Source: Candidatus Roizmanbacteria bacterium CG_4_9_14_0_8_um_filter_34_12
GTDB lineage: Bacteria > Patescibacteriota > Microgenomatia > UBA1406 > GWC2-37-13
Direction of reading: 5' to 3'
DNA length: 29,134 nt
Assembly (NCBI GenBank): GCA_002789465.1
Contig: PFTH01000074.1
Coordinates: 1 to 29,134 of the forward strand
How positions within the stretch are numbered: the stretch's first letter is position 1; each line of letters starts with the position of its first letter. This document shows positions 15,018-22,683 of this stretch, in pieces. The notes under the pieces are model-generated. The model worked only from the letters and a program-made list of their open reading frames with translations. It was not told where the DNA came from and did no database searches. The position numbers were made by a program, and so were the translations under genes.

Positions 15018-16300
15018 AATACATTCTTGAAAAACTTAAGCTTTTATTAGAAGACCCTCAACTTAAACGTAAAACCATCATTAGTTTATTTTTGTTTTTA
15101 TGTTTTCGTGTTTTTGCATTTTTACCAGTTCCTGCAATTGATTTAAATCGCCTACGCTTAATATTTTCTCAAAATCAGTTTTTATCGTTATTGGATATTT
15201 TTTCAGGAGGGACTTTAATAAATTTTTCAGTAATGGCATTAGGATTAAATCCTTACATTAATGCTTCAATTATGATTCAACTTCTTACAGTGCTTTTTCC
15301 TAAACTTGAACAATTAACAAAAGAAGGGGAATATGGTCGATATAAAATTAATCAATATACCCGTTTTATCACAGTTCCATTAACTATTCTTCAAGCAATA
15401 GGCATATATATGCTCTTACGGAATCAGAAAGTAATTGGAAATCTTATGCCGTTGGAATTTTTTTCATTCATCGTTACCATGGTTGCAGGGACTTTTATTT
15501 TAGTTTGGTTTGGGGAGTTAATTTCTGAATTTGGATTAGGAAATGGAATTTCACTTCTAATTTTTGTTGGAATTGTGGGAAGATTACCGGTAATTTTAGG
15601 GAGAACGGCTGTTTTGGTAAATCGCGAAGTAATTATTAATACAATAATTTTTTTACTTTTGGCAGTCTTAGTTATCGCAGCAGTTGTTTTCATTAATGAG
15701 GCAGTAAGAAAGATTCCGGTTTACTATGCAAAAAGAATTAAGGGTAATCGGATCTATCAAGGTGCTACAAATTTTCTTCCACTTAAATTGAATCAAGCAG
15801 GTGTTATTCCGATCATTTTTGCAGTTTCTTTTGTGCTGATGCCACAGATATTAGGTAATTCATTAGCCTCTGCAAAAAATACAACGATTGCTACAATTGC
15901 AAAATTCTTAGCTCAAGCATTCAATCCTTCAGGCTTTGTTTATAATGGATTGTATTTTGTTTTAGTAATTGGTTTTACTTTTTTTTATACTGTTATTGTT
16001 TTTAATCCTCAAAAAATCTCTGAAGAAATTCAAAAACATGGAGGTTTTATTCCAGGAATTAGACCAGGTATTGCAACAAAACAATATTTAGAAAAAGTGT
16101 TATATCGAATAACAAGCGTTGGGGCAGTTTTTTTAGGACTCATTGCAATTATGCCAGCGTTGATGTCGACGTTAACTAATATGAAGAATTTAGTAATTGG
16201 GGGAACCGGAATCTTAATTGTTGTTTCGGTAATTTTGGAAACGTTTAAAACAATAGAAGCGCAGTTAGTAATGAAAAATTACGATAAATTTACAAAGTAA
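15014..16300 (+). CDS. secY: Protein translocase subunit SecY
   Basis: 428 residues, the usual length, with about ten membrane helices. The plug/TM2 region LLDIFSGGTLINFSVMALGLNPYINASI and GISLLIFVGIV are typical, as is the cytosolic loop YYAKRIKGNRIYQGATNFLPLKLNQAGVIPIIFA (residues about 236-269) with the conserved Arg/Lys. FIPGIRPGIATKQYLEKVLYRIT marks the last large loop. It forms the membrane channel through which SecA or ribosome-bound chains are exported, together with SecE and SecG, not in the window. Coupled to rplO by ATGA. Confidence 0.98.
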   Translation: MKYILEKLKLLLEDPQLKRKTIISLFLFLCFRVFAFLPVPAIDLNRLRLIFSQNQFLSLLDIFSGGTLINFSVMALGLNPYINASIMIQLLTVLFPKLEQLTKEGEYGRYKINQYTRFITVPLTILQAIGIYMLLRNQKVIGNLMPLEFFSFIVTMVAGTFILVWFGELISEFGLGNGISLLIFVGIVGRLPVILGRTAVLVNREVIINTIIFLLLAVLVIAAVVFINEAVRKIPVYYAKRIKGNRIYQGATNFLPLKLNQAGVIPIIFAVSFVLMPQILGNSLASAKNTTIATIAKFLAQAFNPSGFVYNGLYFVLVIGFTFFYTVIVFNPQKISEEIQKHGGFIPGIRPGIATKQYLEKVLYRITSVGAVFLGLIAIMPALMSTLTNMKNLVIGGTGILIVVSVILETFKTIEAQLVMKNYDKFTK

Positions 16301-16328
16301 TAATTAATAATTAGATTTAAATAATAAT

Positions 16329-16502
16329 ATGGCTAAAAAAGGTGCAAGAATTTTATTTGGATTGATTTGCGAAGTATGTAAGAAACAGAACTATGTGAGT
16401 GAAAAAAATAAGATTACTACAACTAACGCAATAAAATTAATAAAGTATTGTAATAAATGTAAAAAAAGAACAACACATAAAGAAAATAAAAGGTTAGATT
16501 AA
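16329..16502 (+). CDS. rpmG: 50S ribosomal protein L33
   Basis: A 57-residue gene too short for routine frame scans. It reads MAKKGARILFGLICEVCKKQ, then NYVSEKN, and ends with IKYCNKCKKRTTHKE. Cysteines 14, 17, 41 and 44 form a zinc ribbon, and the YCxKCKKRTTHKE ending is the L33 signature. It lies 28 bp after secY and 2 bp before the adenylate kinase fusion. L33 is more often found near secE-nusG, so the location inside the spc-alpha array is notable. Confidence 0.9.
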   Translation: MAKKGARILFGLICEVCKKQNYVSEKNKITTTNAIKLIKYCNKCKKRTTHKENKRLD

Positions 16503-16504
16503 AT

Positions 16505-17632
16505 ATGAAAATTGTACTGATCGGAATTCAAGGTTCTGGCAAGTCAACGCAAGGGAATTTACTCTCAAAACAGCTTAATATTCCATATCTATCAACCGGA
16601 CATATTTTTCGTGAAATCGCAAAAGAAAAAACACAACTAGGACGCTACGTCAAAGAAACAATTAATAGTGGGATATTAATTCCTGATGATAAAACGATTA
16701 AAATAGTTAACGAATACCTTAGTCGTAATGAATATAAAAAAGGATATATTCTTGATGGTTTTCCTCGTACGATGGAACAGGCACATGCTTTTCGCAATCA
16801 TGTTGATAAAGTCATTTACTTACAGATTACAGATAAGGAGGCGTTATGGCGTATTGCTCATCGAGACGATATAGCTCGTGCAGACGAAACTCTACCCGCA
16901 TTAAAAAAAAGAATTGAGTTATTCCATAAATTTACCAAACCAGTATTAGATTATTATCGTACAAAGGGAAAACTTGAAGATATTGACGCAACTCAATCAA
17001 TTAAAGAAGTAAATGAAAGCATTTTAAAAACAATCGGTAAACAGCTAGTCAAAAATCAGATTATTAGTTGGGAACTAAAACAAAAAACAATTATCGCAAT
17101 TGTTGGATTACCAGGATCTGGAAAAACCGTAGCAGCTGATTTCTTTCAAAAAAAGGGTTTAGTCGTAATTTCTTTTGGGAAAGCAATTAATGATTATATT
17201 GATCAAAAAAAACTAGAGCACTCAGAAAAAAATCATAAACAAGTGCGTGAAGGGCTGCGTTTAAAATATGGGAAAGAAGCTCTGGCAATTTTAAATGAAA
17301 AGAAAATTAGTCAGTTACTAAAAAAAGAAAAAATTTTAATCATTGACGGAATGCGTTCTTGGGAAGAGTACGAATATTTAATGAATAGGTTTCCTAGAGT
17401 TAGAATAGTGATTGTTGCGTTATTTGCTGACAAATTAACTAGGTATTATCGAATTTCACATCGTAAAGATCGTGCCCGTTTATTTGGAGCACAAAGAGAC
17501 TTGGATGAATTATTTGGAACTAATATGGGGCCAACGATTGCATATGCTGATCATTTAGTAAAGAATAATTTTTCTATTGAAGATTTTTTTGATAAATTGG
17601 AGATAATCTACCGAACGATATATTTTTCATAA
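16505..17632 (+). CDS. adk: Adenylate kinase fused to a UPF0200/dephospho-CoA kinase-like P-loop domain
   Basis: 375 residues, against about 180-215 for ordinary adenylate kinase. Residues 1-180 are an Adk-like nucleoside monophosphate kinase: P-loop GIQGSGKST (7-15), STGHIFRE (30-37), ILDGFPRT (82-89). The LID is cut down to RIAHRDDIARADE (116-128), without the zinc-finger or long LID. The P-loop has Gln where Adk has Pro. Residues about 195-375 are a second kinase-like domain: P-loop GLPGSGKT (201-208), SFGKAIND, VREGLRLKYGKEALA, LIIDGMRSWEEYEYL, then GPTIAYADHLVKNN. This recalls the archaeal UPF0200 family and dephospho-CoA kinases. The first half should interconvert AMP, ADP and ATP; the target of the second half is unknown. 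Position before map is the standard one for adk. Confidence 0.85.
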   Translation: MKIVLIGIQGSGKSTQGNLLSKQLNIPYLSTGHIFREIAKEKTQLGRYVKETINSGILIPDDKTIKIVNEYLSRNEYKKGYILDGFPRTMEQAHAFRNHVDKVIYLQITDKEALWRIAHRDDIARADETLPALKKRIELFHKFTKPVLDYYRTKGKLEDIDATQSIKEVNESILKTIGKQLVKNQIISWELKQKTIIAIVGLPGSGKTVAADFFQKKGLVVISFGKAINDYIDQKKLEHSEKNHKQVREGLRLKYGKEALAILNEKKISQLLKKEKILIIDGMRSWEEYEYLMNRFPRVRIVIVALFADKLTRYYRISHRKDRARLFGAQRDLDELFGTNMGPTIAYADHLVKNNFSIEDFFDKLEIIYRTIYFS

Positions 17633-17635
17633 CAT

Positions 17636-18385
17636 ATGATAAACATAAAAACTACGATTGAGATTGAAAAGATGAAAGAAGGAGGATTGCTATTGCAAAA
17701 AGCAATGAAAGATTTATTACCATTTGTTAGAGTAGGTGTAACAACAAAAGAGATAGATCAAAAAGCTGAGCAGTTAATTCGAAGTTTAGGGGCACTTCCA
17801 TCATTTAACACAGTAAAAGGTTATAAATGGACGACGTGTTTACCGATAAATGAACAAATTGTTCACACAAAACCATCACAACGTGTTTTAAATGACGGAG
17901 ACGTTTTAACAATTGATATTGGTTGTTTATATAAAGGTTATCATACTGATTATGCGACTAGTTTTATCGTTGGCCAACCAAAATCAGTCAAAGATCAAGA
18001 GTTTCTTCAACAAGGAAGGGAAACGCTTAATTTAGCGATTAAGGCATTAAAAAATGGGAGTCGTTTAGGAGAAGTTTCAAAAATAATTTCGGATAATCTT
18101 AATAAATATAAATTAAGTGTAGTTAAAGAATTAACTGGCCATGGAATTGGGAGACAATTACACGAAGATCCATTTATTCCCGGATGGTGTGATAAACCAA
18201 TTGAAGAAACGATTATTGTTCGACCTGGCTTAGTGGTTGCGATTGAAGTAATTTATGCACATGGAAATGGAAAGATGAAATATGAAGAGGATAACTGGTC
18301 AATTGCGACGGCCGATCATAGTCTTTCAGCCTGTTTTGAACACACTGTGGCTGTTTATGAAAATAGCGCTTTGATTTTAACATAA
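17636..18385 (+). CDS. map: Methionine aminopeptidase, type I
   Basis: 249 residues. The five metal ligands are present: D94 (TIDIG), D105 (HTDYA), H169 (GHGIG), E204 (AIEV) and E235 (FEHTV); H77 and H176 match substrate-contacting histidines. It removes the initiator Met from nascent proteins. Where most MetAPs have SVNE.VVHGIP this one has PINEQIVHTKP. It lies 3 bp after the kinase fusion in the classical secY-adk-map-infA order. Confidence 0.97.
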   Translation: MINIKTTIEIEKMKEGGLLLQKAMKDLLPFVRVGVTTKEIDQKAEQLIRSLGALPSFNTVKGYKWTTCLPINEQIVHTKPSQRVLNDGDVLTIDIGCLYKGYHTDYATSFIVGQPKSVKDQEFLQQGRETLNLAIKALKNGSRLGEVSKIISDNLNKYKLSVVKELTGHGIGRQLHEDPFIPGWCDKPIEETIIVRPGLVVAIEVIYAHGNGKMKYEEDNWSIATADHSLSACFEHTVAVYENSALILT

Positions 18386-18403
18386 TTACTGGTAAAATAG
18401 GAG
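18371..18403 (+). promoter_or_regulatory. Internal promoter and Shine-Dalgarno for infA
   Basis: TTGATT (18371-18376), a 16-bp spacer, TAAAAT (18393-18398) with an extended TG before it. It overlaps the end of map. The infA ATG at 18408 is only 9 nt from the -10, so transcripts would be nearly leaderless. AGGAG (18399-18403) sits 4 nt before the ATG, the clearest Shine-Dalgarno in the window, but it would be lost or cut short in a transcript from this promoter. Confidence 0.55.
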
Positions 18404-18407
18404 TTTC

Positions 18408-18623
18408 ATGAAAACAAATGTGATTTTGGTTGAGGGTGAGGTGATTGAGAACTTGCCTAATACCTTATTCAAAGTCAAGCTGGCAAATTCGGAAAAGGTT
18501 ATATTGACCTATTTATCTGGAAAAATGAGAAAAAATTATATTAAGATTTTACCAGGTGACCAAGTTCAAATAGAACTAACCCCTTACGATCTTAATCGGG
18601 GTAGAATTATTTATCGAAGATAA
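18408..18623 (+). CDS. infA: Translation initiation factor IF-1
   Basis: 71 residues, standard length. The OB fold reads VEGEVIENLPNTLFKVKLAN, then SGKMRKNYIKILPGDQVQIELTPYDLNRGRIIYR, with the conserved GKMRKN and PGDxVxxExxPYDLxRGRI motifs. IF-1 binds the 30S A site during initiation. It has its own likely promoter and a rare Shine-Dalgarno, unlike its neighbours. Two bases separate it from rpmJ. Confidence 0.97.
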   Translation: MKTNVILVEGEVIENLPNTLFKVKLANSEKVILTYLSGKMRKNYIKILPGDQVQIELTPYDLNRGRIIYRR

Positions 18624-18625
18624 CT

Positions 18626-18739
18626 ATGAAAGTACAAGCATCAGTAAAAAAAATTTGCGCAAAATGTAAAATTGTTAAACGTAAAGGTAACTTATATATT
18701 ATTTGTCCAAATCCTAAACATAAGCAGCGACAGGGATGA
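18626..18739 (+). CDS. rpmJ: 50S ribosomal protein L36
   Basis: 37 residues, normal for L36: MKVQASVKKICAKCKIVKRK then GNLYIICPNPKHKQRQG. C11, C14, C27 and H32 form the zinc site, so this is the zinc-binding form. It stabilises 23S rRNA near domain VI. The position between infA and rpsM is the classical one. It ends with TGA. Confidence 0.95.
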   Translation: MKVQASVKKICAKCKIVKRKGNLYIICPNPKHKQRQG

Positions 18740-18741
18740 AT

Positions 18742-18774
18742 AGAATTTAGAGTTTAGAATTCAGAATTTAGAAT
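18742..18774. repeat. Heptamer tandem repeat AGAATTT, 4.7 units
   Basis: Units AGAATTT, AGAGTTT, AGAATTC, AGAATTT and a partial AGAAT follow one another without gaps between rpmJ and rpsM. A shorter run of the same unit occurs at 19613-19625 between rpsK and rpsD. Such heptanucleotide runs are typical of slipped-strand intergenic repeats; no function can be assigned. Confidence 0.75.
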
Positions 18775-18786
18775 CATAAAATAAAT

Positions 18787-19218
18787 ATGGTGAGAATATT
18801 GGGAATTACATTACCGGATGAAAGACGAATTGATTATGCTCTAACCCTCATTTACGGGATCGGTTGGAGTAACGGAAAAAAAATATTGCAGCAAGCAAGT
18901 GTAAAAGCTGAAACCAGAGTAAAAGCCTTAACAGAGGAAGAAATTAAAAAACTGACCAATATAATTGATAAAAATTACAAAACTGAGGGAGATTTGCGTG
19001 AGATAATAAACGAGAATATTAAGCGACTTAAAGAAATAGGATGTTACAAAGGAACAAGGCATATTAAAGGTTTACCAGTACATGGACAACGGACTAAAAG
19101 TAACGCTCGTACAAAACGTGGTAAGAGAAAGACAGTGGGAGCATTAAAGAAAGAAGTTTGGGCAAAGCTTGATCAAAATAAAACAGGAGCTGAAGCACCA
19201 CCGACAAAAACTAAATAA
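18787..19218 (+). CDS. rpsM: 30S ribosomal protein S13
   Basis: 143 residues, slightly longer than E. coli's 118 owing to a C-terminal tail (LKKEVWAKLDQNKTGAEAPP and beyond). Start MVRILGITLPDERRIDYALT and the segment GCYKGTRHIKGLPVHGQRTKSNARTKRG (about 96-123) are S13 signatures. It forms the head bridge to the 50S with S19. It follows the heptamer repeat region. Confidence 0.97.
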   Translation: MVRILGITLPDERRIDYALTLIYGIGWSNGKKILQQASVKAETRVKALTEEEIKKLTNIIDKNYKTEGDLREIINENIKRLKEIGCYKGTRHIKGLPVHGQRTKSNARTKRGKRKTVGALKKEVWAKLDQNKTGAEAPPTKTK

Positions 19219-19235
19219 TTTTTTCTAATGATAAT

Positions 19236-19610
19236 ATGAAAAAAAGTAAAAATAAAAGAATAATAAAAAATGGAAGAATTTATGTGGTTGCAACGTTTAA
19301 TAATACACTTATAACTATTACAGATGAAAAAGGAAAACCAATCGTTGTTAGTTCAGCAGGAATGTATGGATTTTCAGGAACGAGAAAGTCAACGCCACAT
19401 GCGGCTACAGTTGTTACAGAAACTGGATTAAAAAAGGCAATTGCAGAAAATGGCTTACAAGTTGTTGATGTTTTTGTCAAAGGGATTGGTCCAGGTCGTG
19501 AGGCTTCATTGCGTGCGATTAAAGCAGCCGAAGTTGAAGTTAATCGTTTGATTGATATAACGCCAATTCCACACAACGGAGTTAGACCACCAAAGGTTAG
19601 ACGAGTATAA
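19236..19610 (+). CDS. rpsK: 30S ribosomal protein S11
   Basis: 124 residues. GRIYVVATFNNTLITITDEKG, SSAGMYGFSGTRKSTPHAA and VFVKGIGPGREASLRAI identify S11, followed by the conserved ending DITPIPHNGVRPPKVRRV. S11 lies in the 30S platform and takes part in mRNA selection at the E site. A short copy of the AGAATTT repeat lies between this gene and rpsD. Confidence 0.97.
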   Translation: MKKSKNKRIIKNGRIYVVATFNNTLITITDEKGKPIVVSSAGMYGFSGTRKSTPHAATVVTETGLKKAIAENGLQVVDVFVKGIGPGREASLRAIKAAEVEVNRLIDITPIPHNGVRPPKVRRV

Positions 19611-19612
19611 AT

Positions 19613-19625
19613 AGAATTTAGAATT
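19613..19625. repeat. Heptamer repeat AGAATTT, 2 units
   Basis: AGAATTTAGAATT fills half of the 24-bp gap between rpsK and rpsD. It is the same unit and orientation as the 4.7-unit array at 18742-18774, so the pair brackets the rpsM-rpsK couple. Confidence 0.6.
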
Positions 19626-19634
19626 AACAAAATT

Positions 19635-20255
19635 ATGAGATACACGGGTCCAAAAAATCGAATTTCCAGACGCGAAGGTATTGATCTTGGATTGAAAACT
19701 CCAGGTTCAAAAGCCCAAGCATCATTGTTGAAAAAAATAAATATCTTACCTGGGCAACACGGAACAAAAGGTCGAAGAAAAGTCTCTGACCATGGAAAGC
19801 AACTACGAGAAAAACAAAAATTACGATTTTATTTTGGGCTTACCGAGAGTCAAATGAAAAATTATTTTAAGAAAGCTGTGCGGAAAACAGGGAACACGGG
19901 TTTATTTTTATGTCAAGCGTTAGAAAAAAGATTAGACAATATTGTTTATCGACTCGGAATGACACCAACTCGAGCATCTGCTCGACAATTGGTTACGCAT
20001 CATCATATTAAGGTTAATGGCAAATCCGTTGGTTCACCATCATATGTTGTTAAGATTGGTGATCAAATTGAATTTGCAAAAAATTCAACTACCAAAATTC
20101 CAGCGATTGAAAAAGCCGTGGGTAATAAAGATTTGATTTTACCAACATGGTTGTTACGTAAAGGAGCAGTTGGAAAGTTAAATGGGGAAACAACCAGTGA
20201 ATTAATTGAAAATCAATTTAATTTACGTTTAGTGATCGAATTTTATTCGCGTTAG
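19635..20255 (+). CDS. rpsD: 30S ribosomal protein S4
   Basis: 206 residues, zinc-free type (no N-terminal cysteine cluster). Start MRYTGPKNRISRREG, ILPGQHGTKGRRKVSDHGKQLREKQK (about 37-62), and the S4 RNA-binding domain LDNIVYRLGMTPTRASARQLVTHHHIKVNGK (about 97-127) are clear. S4 starts 30S assembly and in E. coli represses the alpha operon. Its TAG stop is at the left edge of structured element B. Confidence 0.97.
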   Translation: MRYTGPKNRISRREGIDLGLKTPGSKAQASLLKKINILPGQHGTKGRRKVSDHGKQLREKQKLRFYFGLTESQMKNYFKKAVRKTGNTGLFLCQALEKRLDNIVYRLGMTPTRASARQLVTHHHIKVNGKSVGSPSYVVKIGDQIEFAKNSTTKIPAIEKAVGNKDLILPTWLLRKGAVGKLNGETTSELIENQFNLRLVIEFYSR

Positions 20256-20332
20256 AGCATGTTTATTCCGACGTAACGTTGGGATTATTACATGCTCTTA
20301 TGAAGTTGTTGTTATAATTTTTAAACAGCTTC
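20254..20332 (+). promoter_or_regulatory. Structured RNA element B before rpoA
   Basis: Hairpin 1: perfect 9-bp outer stem AGAGCATGT (20254-20262) with ACATGCTCT (20290-20298), and distal stem ATTCCGACG with CGTTGGGAT (two G-U pairs, loop TAA). Hairpin 2: GAAGTTGTT (20302-20310) with AACAGCTTC (20324-20332), one G-U. It is homologous to element A at 11516-11605: the joint CTTATGAAG and right arm AAACAGCTTC are identical, while the outer stem shows a C-G to A-U swap. The rpoA ATG is 24 nt downstream. A TATAAT lies at 20313-20318 in the loop of hairpin 2 and could serve as a -10 for rpoA, but no good -35 is seen. Confidence 0.65.
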
Positions 20333-20356
20333 TTAATTTATTAATTATATATTTTT

Positions 20357-21292
20357 ATGTTAAAACCTGAATTTCGTACTAAAAAAAGCCAAAACGGCAA
20401 TGTATCACAATTTGTAATTGGACCCTTACTTCCAAGTTTTGGTCAAACATTTGGAAATGCACTTCGCCGAACTTTATTATCATCAATAAAAGGTTCATCT
20501 GTAAGTTATGTAAAAATTAGTGGCGTTTCTCATCTTTTTACAACGATTAAAGGAATAAAAGAATCTGTTCTAGATTTGGTATTAAATCTTAAACAGCTGC
20601 GTTTTGAAGTTCCGGCAGATGGTAGTTATGAAGTGAGTATCGATTTAAAAGGTGCACAGATAATTAAGGGAAAAAATTTTAAAGGAGATCTATCTGTTGT
20701 TAACCCAGATATTTATATTGGAGAAATTACTGACGATAAAGGTAAGTTAGAAATTAGCTTATTGATTGAAACTGGCTACGGGTATATACCATCCGAAGAA
20801 AAAACTCCAAAAGCAGATTATATTGCAGTTGACTCTTTTTTTTCACCGATAAAAAATGTAAATTTTAAAGTTGAGGAAGCACGAGTGGGTAAGAAAAGTA
20901 ATTATGATCGCCTGATTTTGAGTGTTGAAACTGATGGAAGCGTTACAGCAGAAAAAGCAATAAAAGACGCAGCTTCGATTTTATCAGCACAATTTGCACA
21001 TTTATTATCAGGAGCTGATGATGTTCAAGAAGTTGACCTTGTTAAACAACAGGCAAAAGATAAAGAAGCGGTTGACAAAAAACTATATGAAATTATTATT
21101 GACGAATTAAATCTACCCTCCCGTGTTGTTAATGCTTTACTAAGAGAAAACATTGAGACTGTGGCTGACTTAGTAAAAACCGGACGAGAAAAACTAATTG
21201 GATTAAAGGGTTTAGGAAAAAAATCAATCATATTAATTGATGAAGAGTTAAGGAAAATTGGAGTTGAATTCACAAACGTACAAACTGTTTAG
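20357..21292 (+). CDS. rpoA: RNA polymerase subunit alpha
   Basis: 311 residues. The N-terminal assembly domain shows GPLLPSFGQTFGNALRRTLLSS (residues 22-43) and the dimer interface; the C-terminal domain (about 243-311) has LNLPSRVVNALLRENIETVADLV and GLKGLGKKSI. R256 and N259 match the E. coli DNA-contact residues R265 and N268, so UP-element recognition should be possible; the promoters here are preceded by A/T tracts. It follows rpsD by 101 bp that contain element B, and precedes rplQ in the standard order. Confidence 0.98.
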   Translation: MLKPEFRTKKSQNGNVSQFVIGPLLPSFGQTFGNALRRTLLSSIKGSSVSYVKISGVSHLFTTIKGIKESVLDLVLNLKQLRFEVPADGSYEVSIDLKGAQIIKGKNFKGDLSVVNPDIYIGEITDDKGKLEISLLIETGYGYIPSEEKTPKADYIAVDSFFSPIKNVNFKVEEARVGKKSNYDRLILSVETDGSVTAEKAIKDAASILSAQFAHLLSGADDVQEVDLVKQQAKDKEAVDKKLYEIIIDELNLPSRVVNALLRENIETVADLVKTGREKLIGLKGLGKKSIILIDEELRKIGVEFTNVQTV

Positions 21293-21316
21293 TAATTGAA
21301 AAGAACTTAATAAAAA

Positions 21317-21748
21317 ATGAGAAAACCGAAATTCAAATTTGGACATGACGCAAATCGTTCTTTAATGAAGAAATCAGTATATAACTTTTTTCATTATGGA
21401 AAGATTACAACAACAAACGCAAAAGTTAAGCAGTTAAAACGTTTAATTGAAAAAGTCGTTGAAAAAACAAAAGTCGAAAACGAAGCAAATAAGAACATTT
21501 TATTGCGGTATTTTCACTCCGAAAAATTAGTTAAAAAAGTATATCAACAGGTGGGAAAAGTATTTCAAAAACGTCAGGGTGGTTATGTGTCTATAAATAA
21601 ACTTAATGAACGAATTTCTGATGGAGTGCAGATGGTTAGAATGCAGTGGGTTGAACCAATTGTTATTGACTTTAATGACGAAGTTAAAGCTGTCAAAATC
21701 GCGAAAAAAACAGAAACGGAAAAGGTTAAAAAGATAGAGAAAAAATAA
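21317..21748 (+). CDS. rplQ: 50S ribosomal protein L17
   Basis: 143 residues. L17 motifs in altered form: FGHDANRSLMKKSVYNFFHYGKITTTNAKVKQLKRLIEKV across 8-47 (E. coli: GRTSSHRKAMLRNLL..L..H..I.TT..KAKEL), then QGGYVSINKLNERISDGVQMVRMQWV. A Lys/Glu tail ends the protein. L17 lies near the tunnel exit. 24 bp after rpoA. Confidence 0.96.
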   Translation: MRKPKFKFGHDANRSLMKKSVYNFFHYGKITTTNAKVKQLKRLIEKVVEKTKVENEANKNILLRYFHSEKLVKKVYQQVGKVFQKRQGGYVSINKLNERISDGVQMVRMQWVEPIVIDFNDEVKAVKIAKKTETEKVKKIEKK

Positions 21749-21752
21749 TATT

Positions 21753-22199
21753 ATGGTTAACTTAACTAAAACAACTAAATCAATATCTGTAGATGAAATT
21801 AAACGAAACTGGCATTTGATTAATCTTGAGGGTAAGATTCTTGGAAGAGCAGTCTCAGAAATTGCCAGGTTGTTACAAGGCAAGCATAAAACAAATTATA
21901 CTACGAATTTAGATATGGGAGATAATGTTGTGATAATAAATGCAGGAAAGGTTGTTATCACAGGAAAAAAAGCCAAGCAAAAACAGTATACGTTTTTTTC
22001 CGGATATCCGGGAGGATTGCGTCGAACTAATTATGAAAGACTTTTGAAAAGAAATCCTGATGCATTAATACGACATGCAGTGACCGGAATGTTACCAAAA
22101 AATAAATTAAGAAAGCGAAGATTAGCAAGATTATTCGTTTTTAATGATGCAAGTCATACATATTCAAATCAACTACTTAAAGAATATAAATTATTATAA
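21753..22199 (+). CDS. rplM: 50S ribosomal protein L13
   Basis: 148 residues. WHLINLEGKILGRAVSEIARLLQGKHK and the segment DNVVIINAGKVVITGKKAKQK, then GYPGGLRRTNYERLLKRNP and VTGMLPKNKLRKRRLARLFVF are L13 signatures. L13 is an early 50S assembly protein. It is 4 bp from rplQ and 11 bp from rpsI, the usual partner. Confidence 0.97.
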   Translation: MVNLTKTTKSISVDEIKRNWHLINLEGKILGRAVSEIARLLQGKHKTNYTTNLDMGDNVVIINAGKVVITGKKAKQKQYTFFSGYPGGLRRTNYERLLKRNPDALIRHAVTGMLPKNKLRKRRLARLFVFNDASHTYSNQLLKEYKLL

Positions 22200-22210
22200 A
22201 TTATCAACTT

Positions 22211-22675
22211 ATGGCAACCACAACTAAAAAAACTAAGGCACTGGAATATTATCAAGCAGTTGGTAGACGGAAAGAGTCTGTTGCTTCAGTGCGTTTATGT
22301 ATTGTTGGAAAAGAGGGTTCGATCACAAAACAAGGTATTAAAATGAAAAAGGGAGAAATATATGTTGGTAAAAAATTAATTACAGAAGTATTTCCAAATT
22401 TAGTTGATCGCGCCCGTTATCTCCAACCCTTAAAAATGACAAACTGTGAAGATCGTTTTATCGTTACAATTAATGTTAGAGGTGGTGGGAAAAAAGGTCA
22501 AATTGAAGCCATTATTCATGCTTTTGCTCGTGCATTGGATAAGGTTGATAAAGTTGCTTATCATTCACTTTTGAAAAAGCAAAAAATGTTCACTCGCGAT
22601 GCTCGTACTCGCGAACGTCGAAAAGTGGGAACTGGTGGCAAAGCCCGTCGTGTCAAACAATCTCCAAAGCGATAA
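22211..22675 (+). CDS. rpsI: 30S ribosomal protein S9
   Basis: 154 residues. YQAVGRRKESVASVRL is the S9 start motif, GGGKKGQIEAIIHAFARAL the middle, and the tail TRDARTRERRKVGTGGKARR then VKQSPKR ends with the Arg that touches P-site tRNA. It closes the ribosomal array. A promoter for the glycosyltransferase cluster begins 9 bp after its stop. Confidence 0.97.
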   Translation: MATTTKKTKALEYYQAVGRRKESVASVRLCIVGKEGSITKQGIKMKKGEIYVGKKLITEVFPNLVDRARYLQPLKMTNCEDRFIVTINVRGGGKKGQIEAIIHAFARALDKVDKVAYHSLLKKQKMFTRDARTRERRKVGTGGKARRVKQSPKR

Positions 22676-22683
22676 GTTTCTTA

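Noticed and set aside
4636..22675. Alternative genetic code with TGA as glycine
   Set aside because: TGA ends rpmC, rpsQ, rplX, rpsC and rpmJ at the expected protein lengths, and no in-frame TGA is needed inside any conserved gene.
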